A stretch of DNA of 64,000 bases. It comes from Synergistaceae bacterium DZ-S4 (lineage in GTDB: Bacteria > Synergistota > Synergistia > Synergistales > Synergistaceae). The notes below the pieces were generated by a model. That model searched no databases and was not told where the DNA came from. It was given only the letters and a program-made list of their open reading frames with translations. Position 1 is the stretch's first letter. Each line of letters opens with the position of its first letter. Location: contig JAPCWD010000001.1 of the NCBI GenBank assembly GCA_025943965.1, forward strand, positions 124,001-188,000, read 5' to 3'. The position numbers and the translations under genes are program-made. Below, piece by piece: positions 17,178-25,332 of this stretch.

Positions 17178-18191
17178 ATGAAAAGCACCAAAAAGTTTGC
17201 ACTTGTACTAGCAGTGATGATGGTACTGGTCGCAATGGCATCGGCAGCATCGGCAGCAGAAGTGAACCTGCGTTTTGCCGGTCAGTTCCCGCCCGATCAT
17301 ACTGCGACGGGATTCATGAAAGAAGTTGCGAAGGAAGTTGCCGCGAAGAGCAACGGACGCATCGACATCAAAATTTTCCCCGCAAACCAGCTCGGAGACT
17401 ATACCCTTGTATATGAAGAGCTCATCCGCGGCACCATCGACATGGCCCTCATTTCTGTACCCAGCCAGTTTGACCCGAGGATGGAACTTGTCTACATCAA
17501 CGGTTTTGTAACAGGCTACGACGGCATAAAGAAGGCTTTCAAGCCCAACGGATGGATGGCAAAGAAAATGGACGAATTCCATACAAGACTCGGAGTCAAG
17601 TTCCTTGGCTTCAACGTTGAAGGCATGATCGGGATAGGAAGCACGAAACCTGTCAGGGATCCCCTTGACCCCACAGTCAATAAGGGCGTTCTCACCAGGG
17701 TGCCTTTCATGGATGTTTACAAGACCGGTGTAGAGGCAATGGGATACAAGACGATATCGCTTCCCTATGCTGACATCTTCCAGGCAATGCAGACCGGAGT
17801 CTGCGACGCAGTCTCCTCCATACCGCCGGCACTTGCATACACGGTGCTCAAGGATGCTATGAAATACTGGTACCAGACGAACTACTCGCTTGAAAACGAA
17901 TCATACCTCATGAGCCAGAAGACATGGGGCAAACTGAAGCCGGCCGATCAGAAGATCATCTTTGACGCTGTTACCAAGGTAGCGGCAAAGTCCATCGATC
18001 AGGCGAAGAAAGACGACGCACGTTACATGGATCTGATGAGGAAAAAGGGCATAAAGGTCTACACATACACAGACAAAGAACTTGCACCGATCCAGGCGGC
18101 CATTTCAAAAAGCTGGGTGAAGCTCGAAGCCAACATGGGCAAAGATCTTATGGATGAGTTCCGTAAGCAGTTCGCACCCAAGAGCAAATAA
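17178..18191 (+). CDS. Second TRAP substrate-binding protein DctP, without membrane subunits
   Basis: 337 residues from ATG 17178 with AGGAG ten bases upstream; an upstream GTG at 17139 is less likely. The signal peptide (MKSTKKFALVLAVMMVLVAM, cut near ASAAE) and the whole fold parallel the first DctP: LRFAGQFPPDHTATGFMKEV, IDIKIFPANQLGDY, EELIRGTIDMALIS and the arginine segment LTRVPFMDVYKTGVEAMG. Binding-site neighbours differ (VSSIPPALAYT here, VDGYPVAAAYT in the first). No dctQ or dctM follows, so it probably shares the upstream DctQM and widens its substrate range. A hairpin closes the gene. Confidence 0.9.
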   Translation: MKSTKKFALVLAVMMVLVAMASAASAAEVNLRFAGQFPPDHTATGFMKEVAKEVAAKSNGRIDIKIFPANQLGDYTLVYEELIRGTIDMALISVPSQFDPRMELVYINGFVTGYDGIKKAFKPNGWMAKKMDEFHTRLGVKFLGFNVEGMIGIGSTKPVRDPLDPTVNKGVLTRVPFMDVYKTGVEAMGYKTISLPYADIFQAMQTGVCDAVSSIPPALAYTVLKDAMKYWYQTNYSLENESYLMSQKTWGKLKPADQKIIFDAVTKVAAKSIDQAKKDDARYMDLMRKKGIKVYTYTDKELAPIQAAISKSWVKLEANMGKDLMDEFRKQFAPKSK

Positions 18192-18216
18192 CGACAAGCT
18201 CCAAAATAAATGAAAA

Positions 18217-18253
18217 ATGGGAGGCGGCGTATGTCTATTGCTCCGTCTCCCAT
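18217..18253. terminator. Terminator between convergent genes
   Basis: ATGGGAGGCGG (18217-18227) pairs with CCGTCTCCCAT (18243-18253) with one G-T pair. On the minus strand it is followed by TTTTTCATTTATTTT, so it fits best as the terminator of the glycosyltransferase gene, and may also serve dctP. Confidence 0.65.
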
Positions 18254-18287
18254 CTGTATTATTAAAGCAAACCTTTATGATGCGCCA

Positions 18288-19388
18288 TCAGTGCCCCGTT
18301 ATTATCTCAAGTATCTCCTCAGCGGCACGGGGCCTGGAAAACTTTTTCGTACCTTTGGTCAGGCCATCCATAACACTCTTGTTTTCCAGCATCTCCAGTG
18401 CCTCTTCTGCCGCCTTGCTGCAGTCTTTCAGGCATCTTGCCGCGCTGCCTGCGCAGAGCAGGTCCATGTTGAGCTGCTCCTGACCGGGAATAGGCTCCAT
18501 CAAAAGCAGCGGGAGCTCCGCGGAAAGAGCCTCGGATAGCGACAGCCCTCCCGGTTTCATCACGGCAAGGTCGGAAGCCCGGTAGTATTCGGGCATGTTG
18601 TCCACGAAGGGGACGATCCTGACGTTCTGACATCCGCTGTACACTGAAGTAAGTTTTTTATACAGACGAAGATTATTTCCGCATATCACGAGGGTCTGGA
18701 GCTCCTTTTCTGCGGCAAGTGATCTTGTTACATCGATAACAGGTCCCGCACCGATCCCCCCTCCAGTGACCAGGACGGTCTTTTTCGATTGATCGAGTCC
18801 GAGCCGGTCCCTCGCAGTAATTTTTGATATAGGAGAGCTATATTTTCTTGAGACCGGTATTCCAGTGTTGAAAACATTGTTTATGCCGTCTGCCCGATAC
18901 TGTTCAAGCGCGGCCTCACTCGCTGCAAATGAGGCGGAAAAAAGGTCGCTTCTCTGGAACCTGTGGGTGATAAAGTCAGTATTTACGTAGTACACCGGTA
19001 TCTTTAGGCGGTTCCTTGCCGCAAAAACCGAGGCTCCGAAGTAATGAGTGAAGACAACAGCCTCAGCTCCGGAGGAAGATACAATCTCTTCGATGCCCGG
19101 GAGGTATATTTTGCATAAAATCGAATGTATATGGTCGAAAATCGATGCCTGGAAGGAGGGCTTGTCCGATCCCCAGTAAAATCTGCCCCAGATCGATGGA
19201 GCGTGCCGCGCTATAAGAAGATATCCCATAGATACAGTACCTCGCAGCCAAAAAGGCAGCACTTCAAGCACATCCATGCAGATCGCCGTATTTTCGCGTG
19301 ACCGCCCAAGGTGCCACTCTCTCAGATTTTCGGCGGCGGCCTTGTGTCCGGTCCCTTCAGAAGCGTAGAGGAATGCTATAGATCTCAA
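18288..19388 (-). CDS. Glycosyltransferase family 28, MGDG-synthase-like
   Basis: 366 residues from a TTG at 19388 that overlaps the stop of the DHH gene (TTGA). The N-terminal half matches the MGDG-synthase donor-half pattern: FLYASEGTGHKAAAENLREW, then FTHYFGASVFAARN. The C-terminal half has the GT28 nucleotide-sugar site: VLVTGGGIGAGPVIDVTRSL, FVDNMPEYYRASDLAVMKPG and LSLSEALSAELPLLLMEPIPG, with QEQLN after it. Such membrane-associated enzymes add a sugar to diacylglycerol, though some relatives are MurG-like. The acceptor is unknown. It is co-transcribed with the DHH phosphoesterase. Confidence 0.8.
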   Translation of the reverse strand: MRSIAFLYASEGTGHKAAAENLREWHLGRSRENTAICMDVLEVLPFWLRGTVSMGYLLIARHAPSIWGRFYWGSDKPSFQASIFDHIHSILCKIYLPGIEEIVSSSGAEAVVFTHYFGASVFAARNRLKIPVYYVNTDFITHRFQRSDLFSASFAASEAALEQYRADGINNVFNTGIPVSRKYSSPISKITARDRLGLDQSKKTVLVTGGGIGAGPVIDVTRSLAAEKELQTLVICGNNLRLYKKLTSVYSGCQNVRIVPFVDNMPEYYRASDLAVMKPGGLSLSEALSAELPLLLMEPIPGQEQLNMDLLCAGSAARCLKDCSKAAEEALEMLENKSVMDGLTKGTKKFSRPRAAEEILEIITGH

Positions 19389-20395
19389 ATTTTATCCAGC
19401 CCTTTGAACAGGTCCCCCAGCGTGACATTTGGGGTCTCGGACCCTTCTCTCTCCTGCCTGATGGCAGCCAGTACCGTCTCCCGTATCTGATCCTCACTGT
19501 AGTTGGAGGGGAAATAGAGCGCGGCTGCGTCTTCGTGGCCGCCTCCCCGTATCTTGCTGCCGTCCTTAAGCAAGGCAACGATCTTACCGGCAAGTCCGTC
19601 ACGGCTTCGAAGAGAAAGAGCCCAGTCGCCCCCCATCCTCTTTGCTGAAACTGCAGCAATTTTTGTGGGGTTAGGTTCTCTGTCCAGTATCAATCCGCAG
19701 AAGTCGGAAACGTCGCCGAATTCGAGAAGCCCGTCACCGACAAAGGAAAGGTCGTCCCCTATCCTTGATATTTTTGTCTTTGCCAGTTCAAATCTTGCTT
19801 CCTGGCGGTCCACAAAATCCTGAGCGGCGTTCCGCTCTCCTTCCGTCAGTTTGGCAGAAGGATCCGAAACAAGTCTCATCAGTACGCCCCATGGTCCGCA
19901 AATCGTAACGAGTCCCTGCCAGAGACGGCTTTCGGGTATCTCACCAAGCCAGAGATCCCGGTCGTTGGTAATATTCACCAGAGGTCCCATGTCGTCAACG
20001 ATCTTTCTGGCCCCTGCATCGAGATCCTGCTTGATGAGCCAGTTCCGGTAGACCATTGCCGCGCAGCATCCGGTGTCCACTACAGCCCATTTTCTGTTGC
20101 TGTACCTGTCAAAAGTGCTTTTGTGATGGTCGAATATAAAGGGAGAGCCACCCCCGGGGAAAAGCCTGTCAATATCATCGACTGTGCGGTCCCTTTGACA
20201 GAAAAGATCCAGAACGACCAGCCTTTGTCCGGAATCAAGCGATTCAAGAATGGCATTGTCCACCTCACCGTAACCCATAAGCGAGACCTTTATAGGCAGC
20301 CCCGACAACCTTCCGGCATGCCAGGCGAGAGCTGCAGATACGACTCCGTCCAGGTCTGTATGGCTTATTATCCGTAGAACCTTTTCTGTCTGCAT
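19385..20395 (-). CDS. DHH family phosphoesterase
   Basis: 336 residues from ATG 20395 (MQTEKVLRIISH), with GGGGAGGA eight bases upstream. The N-terminal DHH motifs are visible: SHTDLDGVVSAALAW, VVLDLFCQRD, and FIFDHHKSTFDR. The C-terminal DHHA1 part ends with KIRGGGHEDAAALYFP, where the GGGH motif binds substrate phosphate. Members act on nano-RNA, bisphosphates or cyclic dinucleotide products using manganese. The length fits the NrnA/oligoribonuclease group, but DHHA1 is somewhat divergent and the substrate is open. It is followed without a gap by the GT28 gene. Confidence 0.82.
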   Translation of the reverse strand: MQTEKVLRIISHTDLDGVVSAALAWHAGRLSGLPIKVSLMGYGEVDNAILESLDSGQRLVVLDLFCQRDRTVDDIDRLFPGGGSPFIFDHHKSTFDRYSNRKWAVVDTGCCAAMVYRNWLIKQDLDAGARKIVDDMGPLVNITNDRDLWLGEIPESRLWQGLVTICGPWGVLMRLVSDPSAKLTEGERNAAQDFVDRQEARFELAKTKISRIGDDLSFVGDGLLEFGDVSDFCGLILDREPNPTKIAAVSAKRMGGDWALSLRSRDGLAGKIVALLKDGSKIRGGGHEDAAALYFPSNYSEDQIRETVLAAIRQEREGSETPNVTLGDLFKGLDKI

Positions 20396-20472
20396 GTGTA
20401 GTTCCTCCCCGTTGAGGCAGATACGCACATAATTCTACAGCATTGATGACAAAATGGCATAAAATAGCTTTA

Positions 20473-20501
20473 TTGCGGCTTGATTTGCATGAGGTTATAA
20501 T
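20473..20501 (+). promoter_or_regulatory. Promoter of ppx-nptA-phoU
   Basis: TTGCGG (20473-20478), 17-base spacer, TATAAT (20496-20501), about 45 bp before the ppx start. Confidence 0.7.
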
Positions 20502-20546
20502 CAATTTAGTGTGTTGCCAGAGTGAAATTCAAGAAGGGGAAATATA

Positions 20547-21452
20547 ATGATCAAAGCGGTCATTGATATCGGCACAAATTCGGTCAAGTACCTGCTCGCA
20601 GAGGTTTGTAGCAATGATAAGCCCATAATCCTTAAAGACATGGTAAAGATAACGAGGCTGGGGGAGGGGCTCAGTAAAACGGGGCGGATCAGTCCGCAGG
20701 CACTTCTAAGAAGCGCAGAGACCGCAGAGGAATTTGTCCTGGACGCAAAAAAGAGCGGAGCCGGAGAAATACGGATCGTCGGAACGATGGCACTCCGGAC
20801 AGCTTTGAACGCAGCGGATTTTATGCGCAGGATCTGGGAACATGCCGGGGTTGAGACAGAGGTGCTTTCGGGGGAGGATGAGGCGACCCTCTCGTTTTGG
20901 GGTGCCCTCTCAGGCTTCGATCCCGGCAATGTCAAAAACTGTTGTATGATCGACACAGGCGGGGGAAGCACCGAACTGGTCTTTGCGCGTGAAGGGCAGA
21001 TCGTCTCCCGGTCGAGCCTGAAAACGGGAGCACTTACGCTCACGGAAAAGTATTTCTCAAAAGATATCGTGTCACAGGAAGACCTGATGAATGCGGAGGA
21101 TGAATTAAAAGAGCTGTTCGCCTTAACGAAACCCCCATTCAGGGCGGAGATGGCCGTAGGCATCGGAGGAAATGTGACCGCCATGGCCTCCGTATTCAGG
21201 AGAATGGAGAGGTATGATCCGACAGAAGCGCACGGAACGATACTGTCAGAGGAAGAGATAAACAGGCAGATAGGGGAATACTCGACCAAGACCGGTGATG
21301 AAAGAAGGAAGATAAAAGGCTTAGATCCGGAAAGAGCCGACATTATACTGGCCGGAGCATGCATCATCAGATATGCTATCCAGTTTTGCGGATGCAGCGA
21401 GATAGTTGTAAGCGACAGGGGCCTCAGGCACGGTGTTTTGTTGAGCATGTAA
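20547..21452 (+). CDS. ppx: Ppx/GppA family phosphatase
   Basis: 301 residues from ATG 20547 with AAGGGGA upstream. The ASKHA phosphate loops are present: AVIDIGTNSVKYLLAEV, MIDTGGGSTELVFAREG and MAVGIGGNVTAMASVF. There is no C-terminal HD-type domain, so this is the short form, which hydrolyses polyphosphate and/or the pentaphosphate alarmone pppGpp. It opens a three-gene run with a Na/Pi transporter and PhoU, which makes exopolyphosphatase in phosphate balance the likelier role. Its stop is 39 bp before the next start. Confidence 0.88.
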   Translation: MIKAVIDIGTNSVKYLLAEVCSNDKPIILKDMVKITRLGEGLSKTGRISPQALLRSAETAEEFVLDAKKSGAGEIRIVGTMALRTALNAADFMRRIWEHAGVETEVLSGEDEATLSFWGALSGFDPGNVKNCCMIDTGGGSTELVFAREGQIVSRSSLKTGALTLTEKYFSKDIVSQEDLMNAEDELKELFALTKPPFRAEMAVGIGGNVTAMASVFRRMERYDPTEAHGTILSEEEINRQIGEYSTKTGDERRKIKGLDPERADIILAGACIIRYAIQFCGCSEIVVSDRGLRHGVLLSM

Positions 21453-21491
21453 AAAAAGGCCGGGCAGAAGAGGCAGGTCTTATGGCCGGAG

Positions 21492-23102
21492 GTGAGTGAG
21501 ACGGAAATTAGCGACAGTATCGTGAACATAATAGGCGGCCTCGCGCTCTTCCTCTATGGAGCACAGGAAAGTGCCCGTTTCTTCAAGCATGATATAAGCG
21601 GAAGCCTGAGGGAGGGCATAGAGAAGCTGAGCGGGAGCGGGACCGGTTCCTTCTTGCTCGGGGTCCTCCTGGCTGCTGTGGCGCAAAGCAGCGCCATCGC
21701 GATATCTTTCGGGGTGGGTTTTGTCGATGCCGGAATACTTTCTCTTGCCGGTTCGCTTTTGATGGTCATGGGGGCAAGTCTTGGAGGGACACTGGTCTCG
21801 ATCTTTCTCAGCCTCAATATATTTGACTATGCCCCGATCCTGTTTGCAGGGGCCTTTTTCCTCAGCAAAATGAGGAACAGGAAGGCCCGCCTCTTTGGAG
21901 GAGTTATGAAGAGCATAACAATCATTTTCCTCGGTATGATGTTTCTGAAGATGGGGGCAGTATCACTTTTCGAGGACGCAATGTTCAGGGATACCGTGCT
22001 GTCGTGGTCATCTTCTCCTTTAACCATCGGAACCGCTGCCTTCACGTTTGCGGCAGTCTTTCAAAGCAGATCTGCGATAATCGGACTTGGGATAGCAATG
22101 GCCCTTTCTGACGCCCTTCCCGCAGCATCAGCCCTGCCGGTCGCACTCGGAGCCCATCTTGGGTCGTCCCTCATCGCAGTTGCCTCAGGATTTGGGGGAA
22201 GACTGAGCGCAAGAAGGCTTGGTTTTTGTTCTTCCGTCTACTATCTGACCGGCACGGCCGCGTTTGCTTTTTTGGTCCCTTCCGCTCACAGGCTGTTAAG
22301 CGGGACAGGCCTTGATGTAGTCCAGGAACTTGTTTATGGCCAGATATTGATCGCCCTGTTCAACATAGCGATCATACTGCCTTTTTCTCCATTGCTCAGC
22401 ACTCTGTCAACACGACTTGTCACGGCCTCCGGAGAATTGGAGCAGCCTATGTATATCGAGGAAGAGCTGCTTTCGGTCCCGACTGTCGCGGTGTTGCTCC
22501 TGTCTAGAGAGATGGCCAGGCTTTCAAACTGTATTGAAGCATATATGCAGATGCTGATGATACCCTCAGAGAGGGACAGGGAACTTTTTTATAAACTGCC
22601 TAACGCGATAGAGGAACTCAGCAGATCATGTCAGGACTACTCCTACAGGATACAGGCCGGCGGAGAAGGGCCGAAACTTCAGGAAAAATTTGCATCGGTG
22701 AGCAGAACGATGTCCATACTTCGTTCAATGTCGAAGACTCTTTGCGGGGAGATCAGCGAAATACTTTCGGATGAAGCCGCATGCTTGACGCTAAGGGAAA
22801 GGGCGGGAGCAAAGCTTTGGAACGAATGGACCGCTCTCTCAGGAAAGATAATGCGTACAAGCCTGAGAGCCTTTGTGATAGGAGAAAAGGGACTGATAGA
22901 GAAGACCGGAGAACTGGAAAAAGAATACGGAGAACTATGCAGGAAGATAAGAGACGGACTTACCGGCAATTATTCTTACGGGAGAAACATTTCTAAAGCA
23001 ATAAGGGTGATATCTTTGATGCAGGGTTTCCTTGGAATGTCAAAGATCCTGGCGGAAGACGAAGAGTTATACAAAATGCCCGAAACTCAAGGTCCCTGCT
23101 GA
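21492..23102 (+). CDS. Na+/phosphate cotransporter family protein with PhoU-like tail
   Basis: 536 residues from a GTG at 21492; the ribosome site is weak, and a GTG at 21522 is an alternative. The N-terminal part has two repeated Na/Pi cotransport domains with the QSS signature: GLALFLYGAQESARFFKHDI, LAAVAQSSAIAISFGVGFVD, and VFQSRSAIIGLGIAMALSD, in about eight to ten helices. From about residue 330 a helical, charged PhoU-like region follows (EMARLSNCIEAYMQMLMIPS). The protein imports phosphate with sodium in the inner membrane. It sits between ppx and phoU, a phosphate-homeostasis operon without a Pst system. Confidence 0.9.
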   Translation: MSETEISDSIVNIIGGLALFLYGAQESARFFKHDISGSLREGIEKLSGSGTGSFLLGVLLAAVAQSSAIAISFGVGFVDAGILSLAGSLLMVMGASLGGTLVSIFLSLNIFDYAPILFAGAFFLSKMRNRKARLFGGVMKSITIIFLGMMFLKMGAVSLFEDAMFRDTVLSWSSSPLTIGTAAFTFAAVFQSRSAIIGLGIAMALSDALPAASALPVALGAHLGSSLIAVASGFGGRLSARRLGFCSSVYYLTGTAAFAFLVPSAHRLLSGTGLDVVQELVYGQILIALFNIAIILPFSPLLSTLSTRLVTASGELEQPMYIEEELLSVPTVAVLLLSREMARLSNCIEAYMQMLMIPSERDRELFYKLPNAIEELSRSCQDYSYRIQAGGEGPKLQEKFASVSRTMSILRSMSKTLCGEISEILSDEAACLTLRERAGAKLWNEWTALSGKIMRTSLRAFVIGEKGLIEKTGELEKEYGELCRKIRDGLTGNYSYGRNISKAIRVISLMQGFLGMSKILAEDEELYKMPETQGPC

Positions 23103-23130
23103 GAGTACACTTATGAAGGGGATGAGATGG

Positions 23131-23892
23131 ATGTCGGAAAACAACGGAGAAGATAAAAAGCAGAGCAGTCTCCAAAGATATCTATACGCCGCGGATAAAG
23201 AGAGACTTCGGACTCTTCTTGAAGAGATGTCACAGATCGCTGCAGCCTCAATTGAAACGGCGGTCGGCGCGCTTAGGTCGGGAGATGCCGTACTGGCTGA
23301 AAAAGTTATTGAGGGAGACGACCTGATAGATGAAAAAGAAGAGCAGATCGATCAGGAATGCCTCTATTCGATTGCGATGAGGCAGCCGATGCGCGAGGAT
23401 CTTCGTTTCGTCTATTCTGTCATGAAGATCATAGTAGACCTTGAAAGGATAGGAGACCAGTCGGTCAATATCGCGATGAACGTAAGGGATCTCCCTGAAG
23501 GCATAACTTTTCCCGAAGAGATGATACCTTTTGTTGAAAAAATGGCAGAAGAAAATATAAAAATGATCGGGGAAGTCATGCAAGCCTTCGCCGGAGAGGA
23601 CGAAACAGTCATATGTACCGCAAGAGAGAGAAGAAAGTTGATAAAGGAGACGAGGAGCAACGCTGTTTCGATGCTTGACAAGATCATTGCCTCTGAAAAG
23701 GCCTGCGAAAACGACAGGATGAGACTTTTCTGCACCGTGATACTGACATTGAGACATCTCTCCCGTATCTCCGATCACGTGCTGAACCTTGCAGAGAGGG
23801 TATCGTTCATTGCGACGGGGATATCCCCCCTGACGCTTAAAAGGGCGCAGGAAAAAAGTCAGCCGAAAACTTTATTCGATAAAGAGGGCTGA
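23131..23892 (+). CDS. phoU: PhoU family protein
   Basis: 253 residues from ATG 23131 (MSENNGEDKKQ), with AAGGGG nine bases upstream; ATGs at 23113 and 23122 are alternatives. It is all-helical with two PhoU repeats: LLEEMSQIAAASIETAVGAL with metal-site text VKIIVDLERIGDQSVNIAMN (first repeat, written IMKIIVDLERIGDQ) and LTLRHLSRISDHVLNLAERV (second). PhoU proteins restrain phosphate uptake. Here the partner is probably the Na/Pi transporter in front of it. The 3' end overlaps the convergent MATE gene by 21 bp, so no terminator separates them. Confidence 0.88.
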   Translation: MSENNGEDKKQSSLQRYLYAADKERLRTLLEEMSQIAAASIETAVGALRSGDAVLAEKVIEGDDLIDEKEEQIDQECLYSIAMRQPMREDLRFVYSVMKIIVDLERIGDQSVNIAMNVRDLPEGITFPEEMIPFVEKMAEENIKMIGEVMQAFAGEDETVICTARERRKLIKETRSNAVSMLDKIIASEKACENDRMRLFCTVILTLRHLSRISDHVLNLAERVSFIATGISPLTLKRAQEKSQPKTLFDKEG

Positions 23893-25218
23893 ATCTCCCC
23901 CAAGCCATTTGAACAGCCTTTTCAGAAAGAACGCTGCGATGAAGCAGCCAAAGATGTCGCCTACAGGAAAAGACATCCACACCCCCCAAAGGCCAAAGTA
24001 CCTGGGCAGGATGATAAGGGGAAGGAAGAGGAAGACGGCATGCCGAAATACGGACAGGGTTATTGCCTCCTTCGCCCTGCCCAGGCCGAGAAGAGCCGAA
24101 TTGGTCACTATGGTCACACCCATGAATACAATGCCTATATAGCCTATCCTCATTCCCGGGACTCCAATAGCCAGCAGCTCCGGATCATTATTGAAGAGCA
24201 GGATCATCTCCCGGGCAAAGGTCTCAGCAACGACAAAACTCAGAAGATATAAGGATGTGACCATGTAGACTGCATATTTTATGGCGCCGATGACCCTGTC
24301 CGGCTTTCCTGCCCCGTAATTGTACCCTATGACCGGCTGTACAGCTTCTCCGATAGCAAGAGCCGGGAGGAAAAGAATAGAGTCAAGGCTCAGAAAGACG
24401 CCCATTGCTGAAAGCCCGATATCTCCGCCGTATTTCCTCACCATATTGTTCATCAGCGTCATGTAGAACACGAAGGAGAGTTCCGTAATGAAGGGAGAGC
24501 TCCCTACGGCACAGATCTTTTTGATTACCTTCGTCCTCAGCCTGAACAGGAAACTGAGCCTTATCCTGACCGGGCTTGAGCCGGAATAGAAAAACCAGAT
24601 GCCGCAGACGGCGGCCGCGCCCTGTGCAAGCACTGTACCCAAAGCCGCACCTTCTACGCCCATCCCCATTTTCACTATGAAAAGCGCATCAAGCAGAATA
24701 TTCGAGAAAGCACCGAGTATCTGTGTCCCCATTGCATATCGTGGATCCCCGCATGCCCTGATGAGGGAATTTATGCCATGCCCCATAAGGGCCATAGGGC
24801 CTCCAATGAGGATGATACGAAGATAATTCCTTGCGAGGGGCAATATTTCTTCACCGGCACCCGAAAGCCTCAGGAGAAAGTCGACACCGAATATGCTGAG
24901 TCCCATCCCCGCAAAGCCCACTGCAGCAAGAAGCGTCAGTGTGTGTGCGAGGGCCTGTTCAGCGGGCCGCTGTTTCCTTGCTCCTCTCAAGATGGCCACC
25001 CTTGACGATCCGCCTACTCCTATGAGGAGAGAGAAAGAGAACATGAGCAGCATTACCGGAAAAGAGAGGGTGATGGCTGCAAGTCCATCGGTTCCCACGT
25101 ATCTTCCCACGAAGATGCGGTCAACGATGTTGTAGATAGCTCCGGCTATCATTCCGATCATGGCAGGGAACGCAAAATGGATCAGGAGCTTTGGTATCTT
25201 CTCCTGATCTATCAGCAT
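23872..25218 (-). CDS. MATE family efflux transporter
   Basis: 448 residues. Twelve helices; N-terminal KIPKLLIHFAFPAMIGMIAG then YNIVDRIFVGRYVGTDGLAA are the MATE/MepA signatures, with the usual second half mirrored at IGEAVQPVIGYNYGAGKPDR. The protein exports cationic drugs or metabolites using sodium or proton gradients. The ribosome site is weak (AAAGA). Its last 21 bases overlap the end of phoU on the other strand. It may be co-transcribed with the exported-protein gene 114 bp upstream. Confidence 0.93.
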   Translation of the reverse strand: MLIDQEKIPKLLIHFAFPAMIGMIAGAIYNIVDRIFVGRYVGTDGLAAITLSFPVMLLMFSFSLLIGVGGSSRVAILRGARKQRPAEQALAHTLTLLAAVGFAGMGLSIFGVDFLLRLSGAGEEILPLARNYLRIILIGGPMALMGHGINSLIRACGDPRYAMGTQILGAFSNILLDALFIVKMGMGVEGAALGTVLAQGAAAVCGIWFFYSGSSPVRIRLSFLFRLRTKVIKKICAVGSSPFITELSFVFYMTLMNNMVRKYGGDIGLSAMGVFLSLDSILFLPALAIGEAVQPVIGYNYGAGKPDRVIGAIKYAVYMVTSLYLLSFVVAETFAREMILLFNNDPELLAIGVPGMRIGYIGIVFMGVTIVTNSALLGLGRAKEAITLSVFRHAVFLFLPLIILPRYFGLWGVWMSFPVGDIFGCFIAAFFLKRLFKWLGGDSALFIE

Positions 25219-25332
25219 TTGTCTTTTTGCCGGATCAGCAGGCTGGGTGATTTACTATCAATCCTTTCATTCATGAGAAGCAGACCGGGACATTATACAA
25301 CGATGATGCTTTCTTTAGGATCTTGCTTTGGA

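Noticed and set aside
20501..21529. 342-residue minus-strand frame over ppx
   Set aside because: Serine-rich antisense shadow; the plus strand has clear Ppx motifs, promoter and ribosome site.
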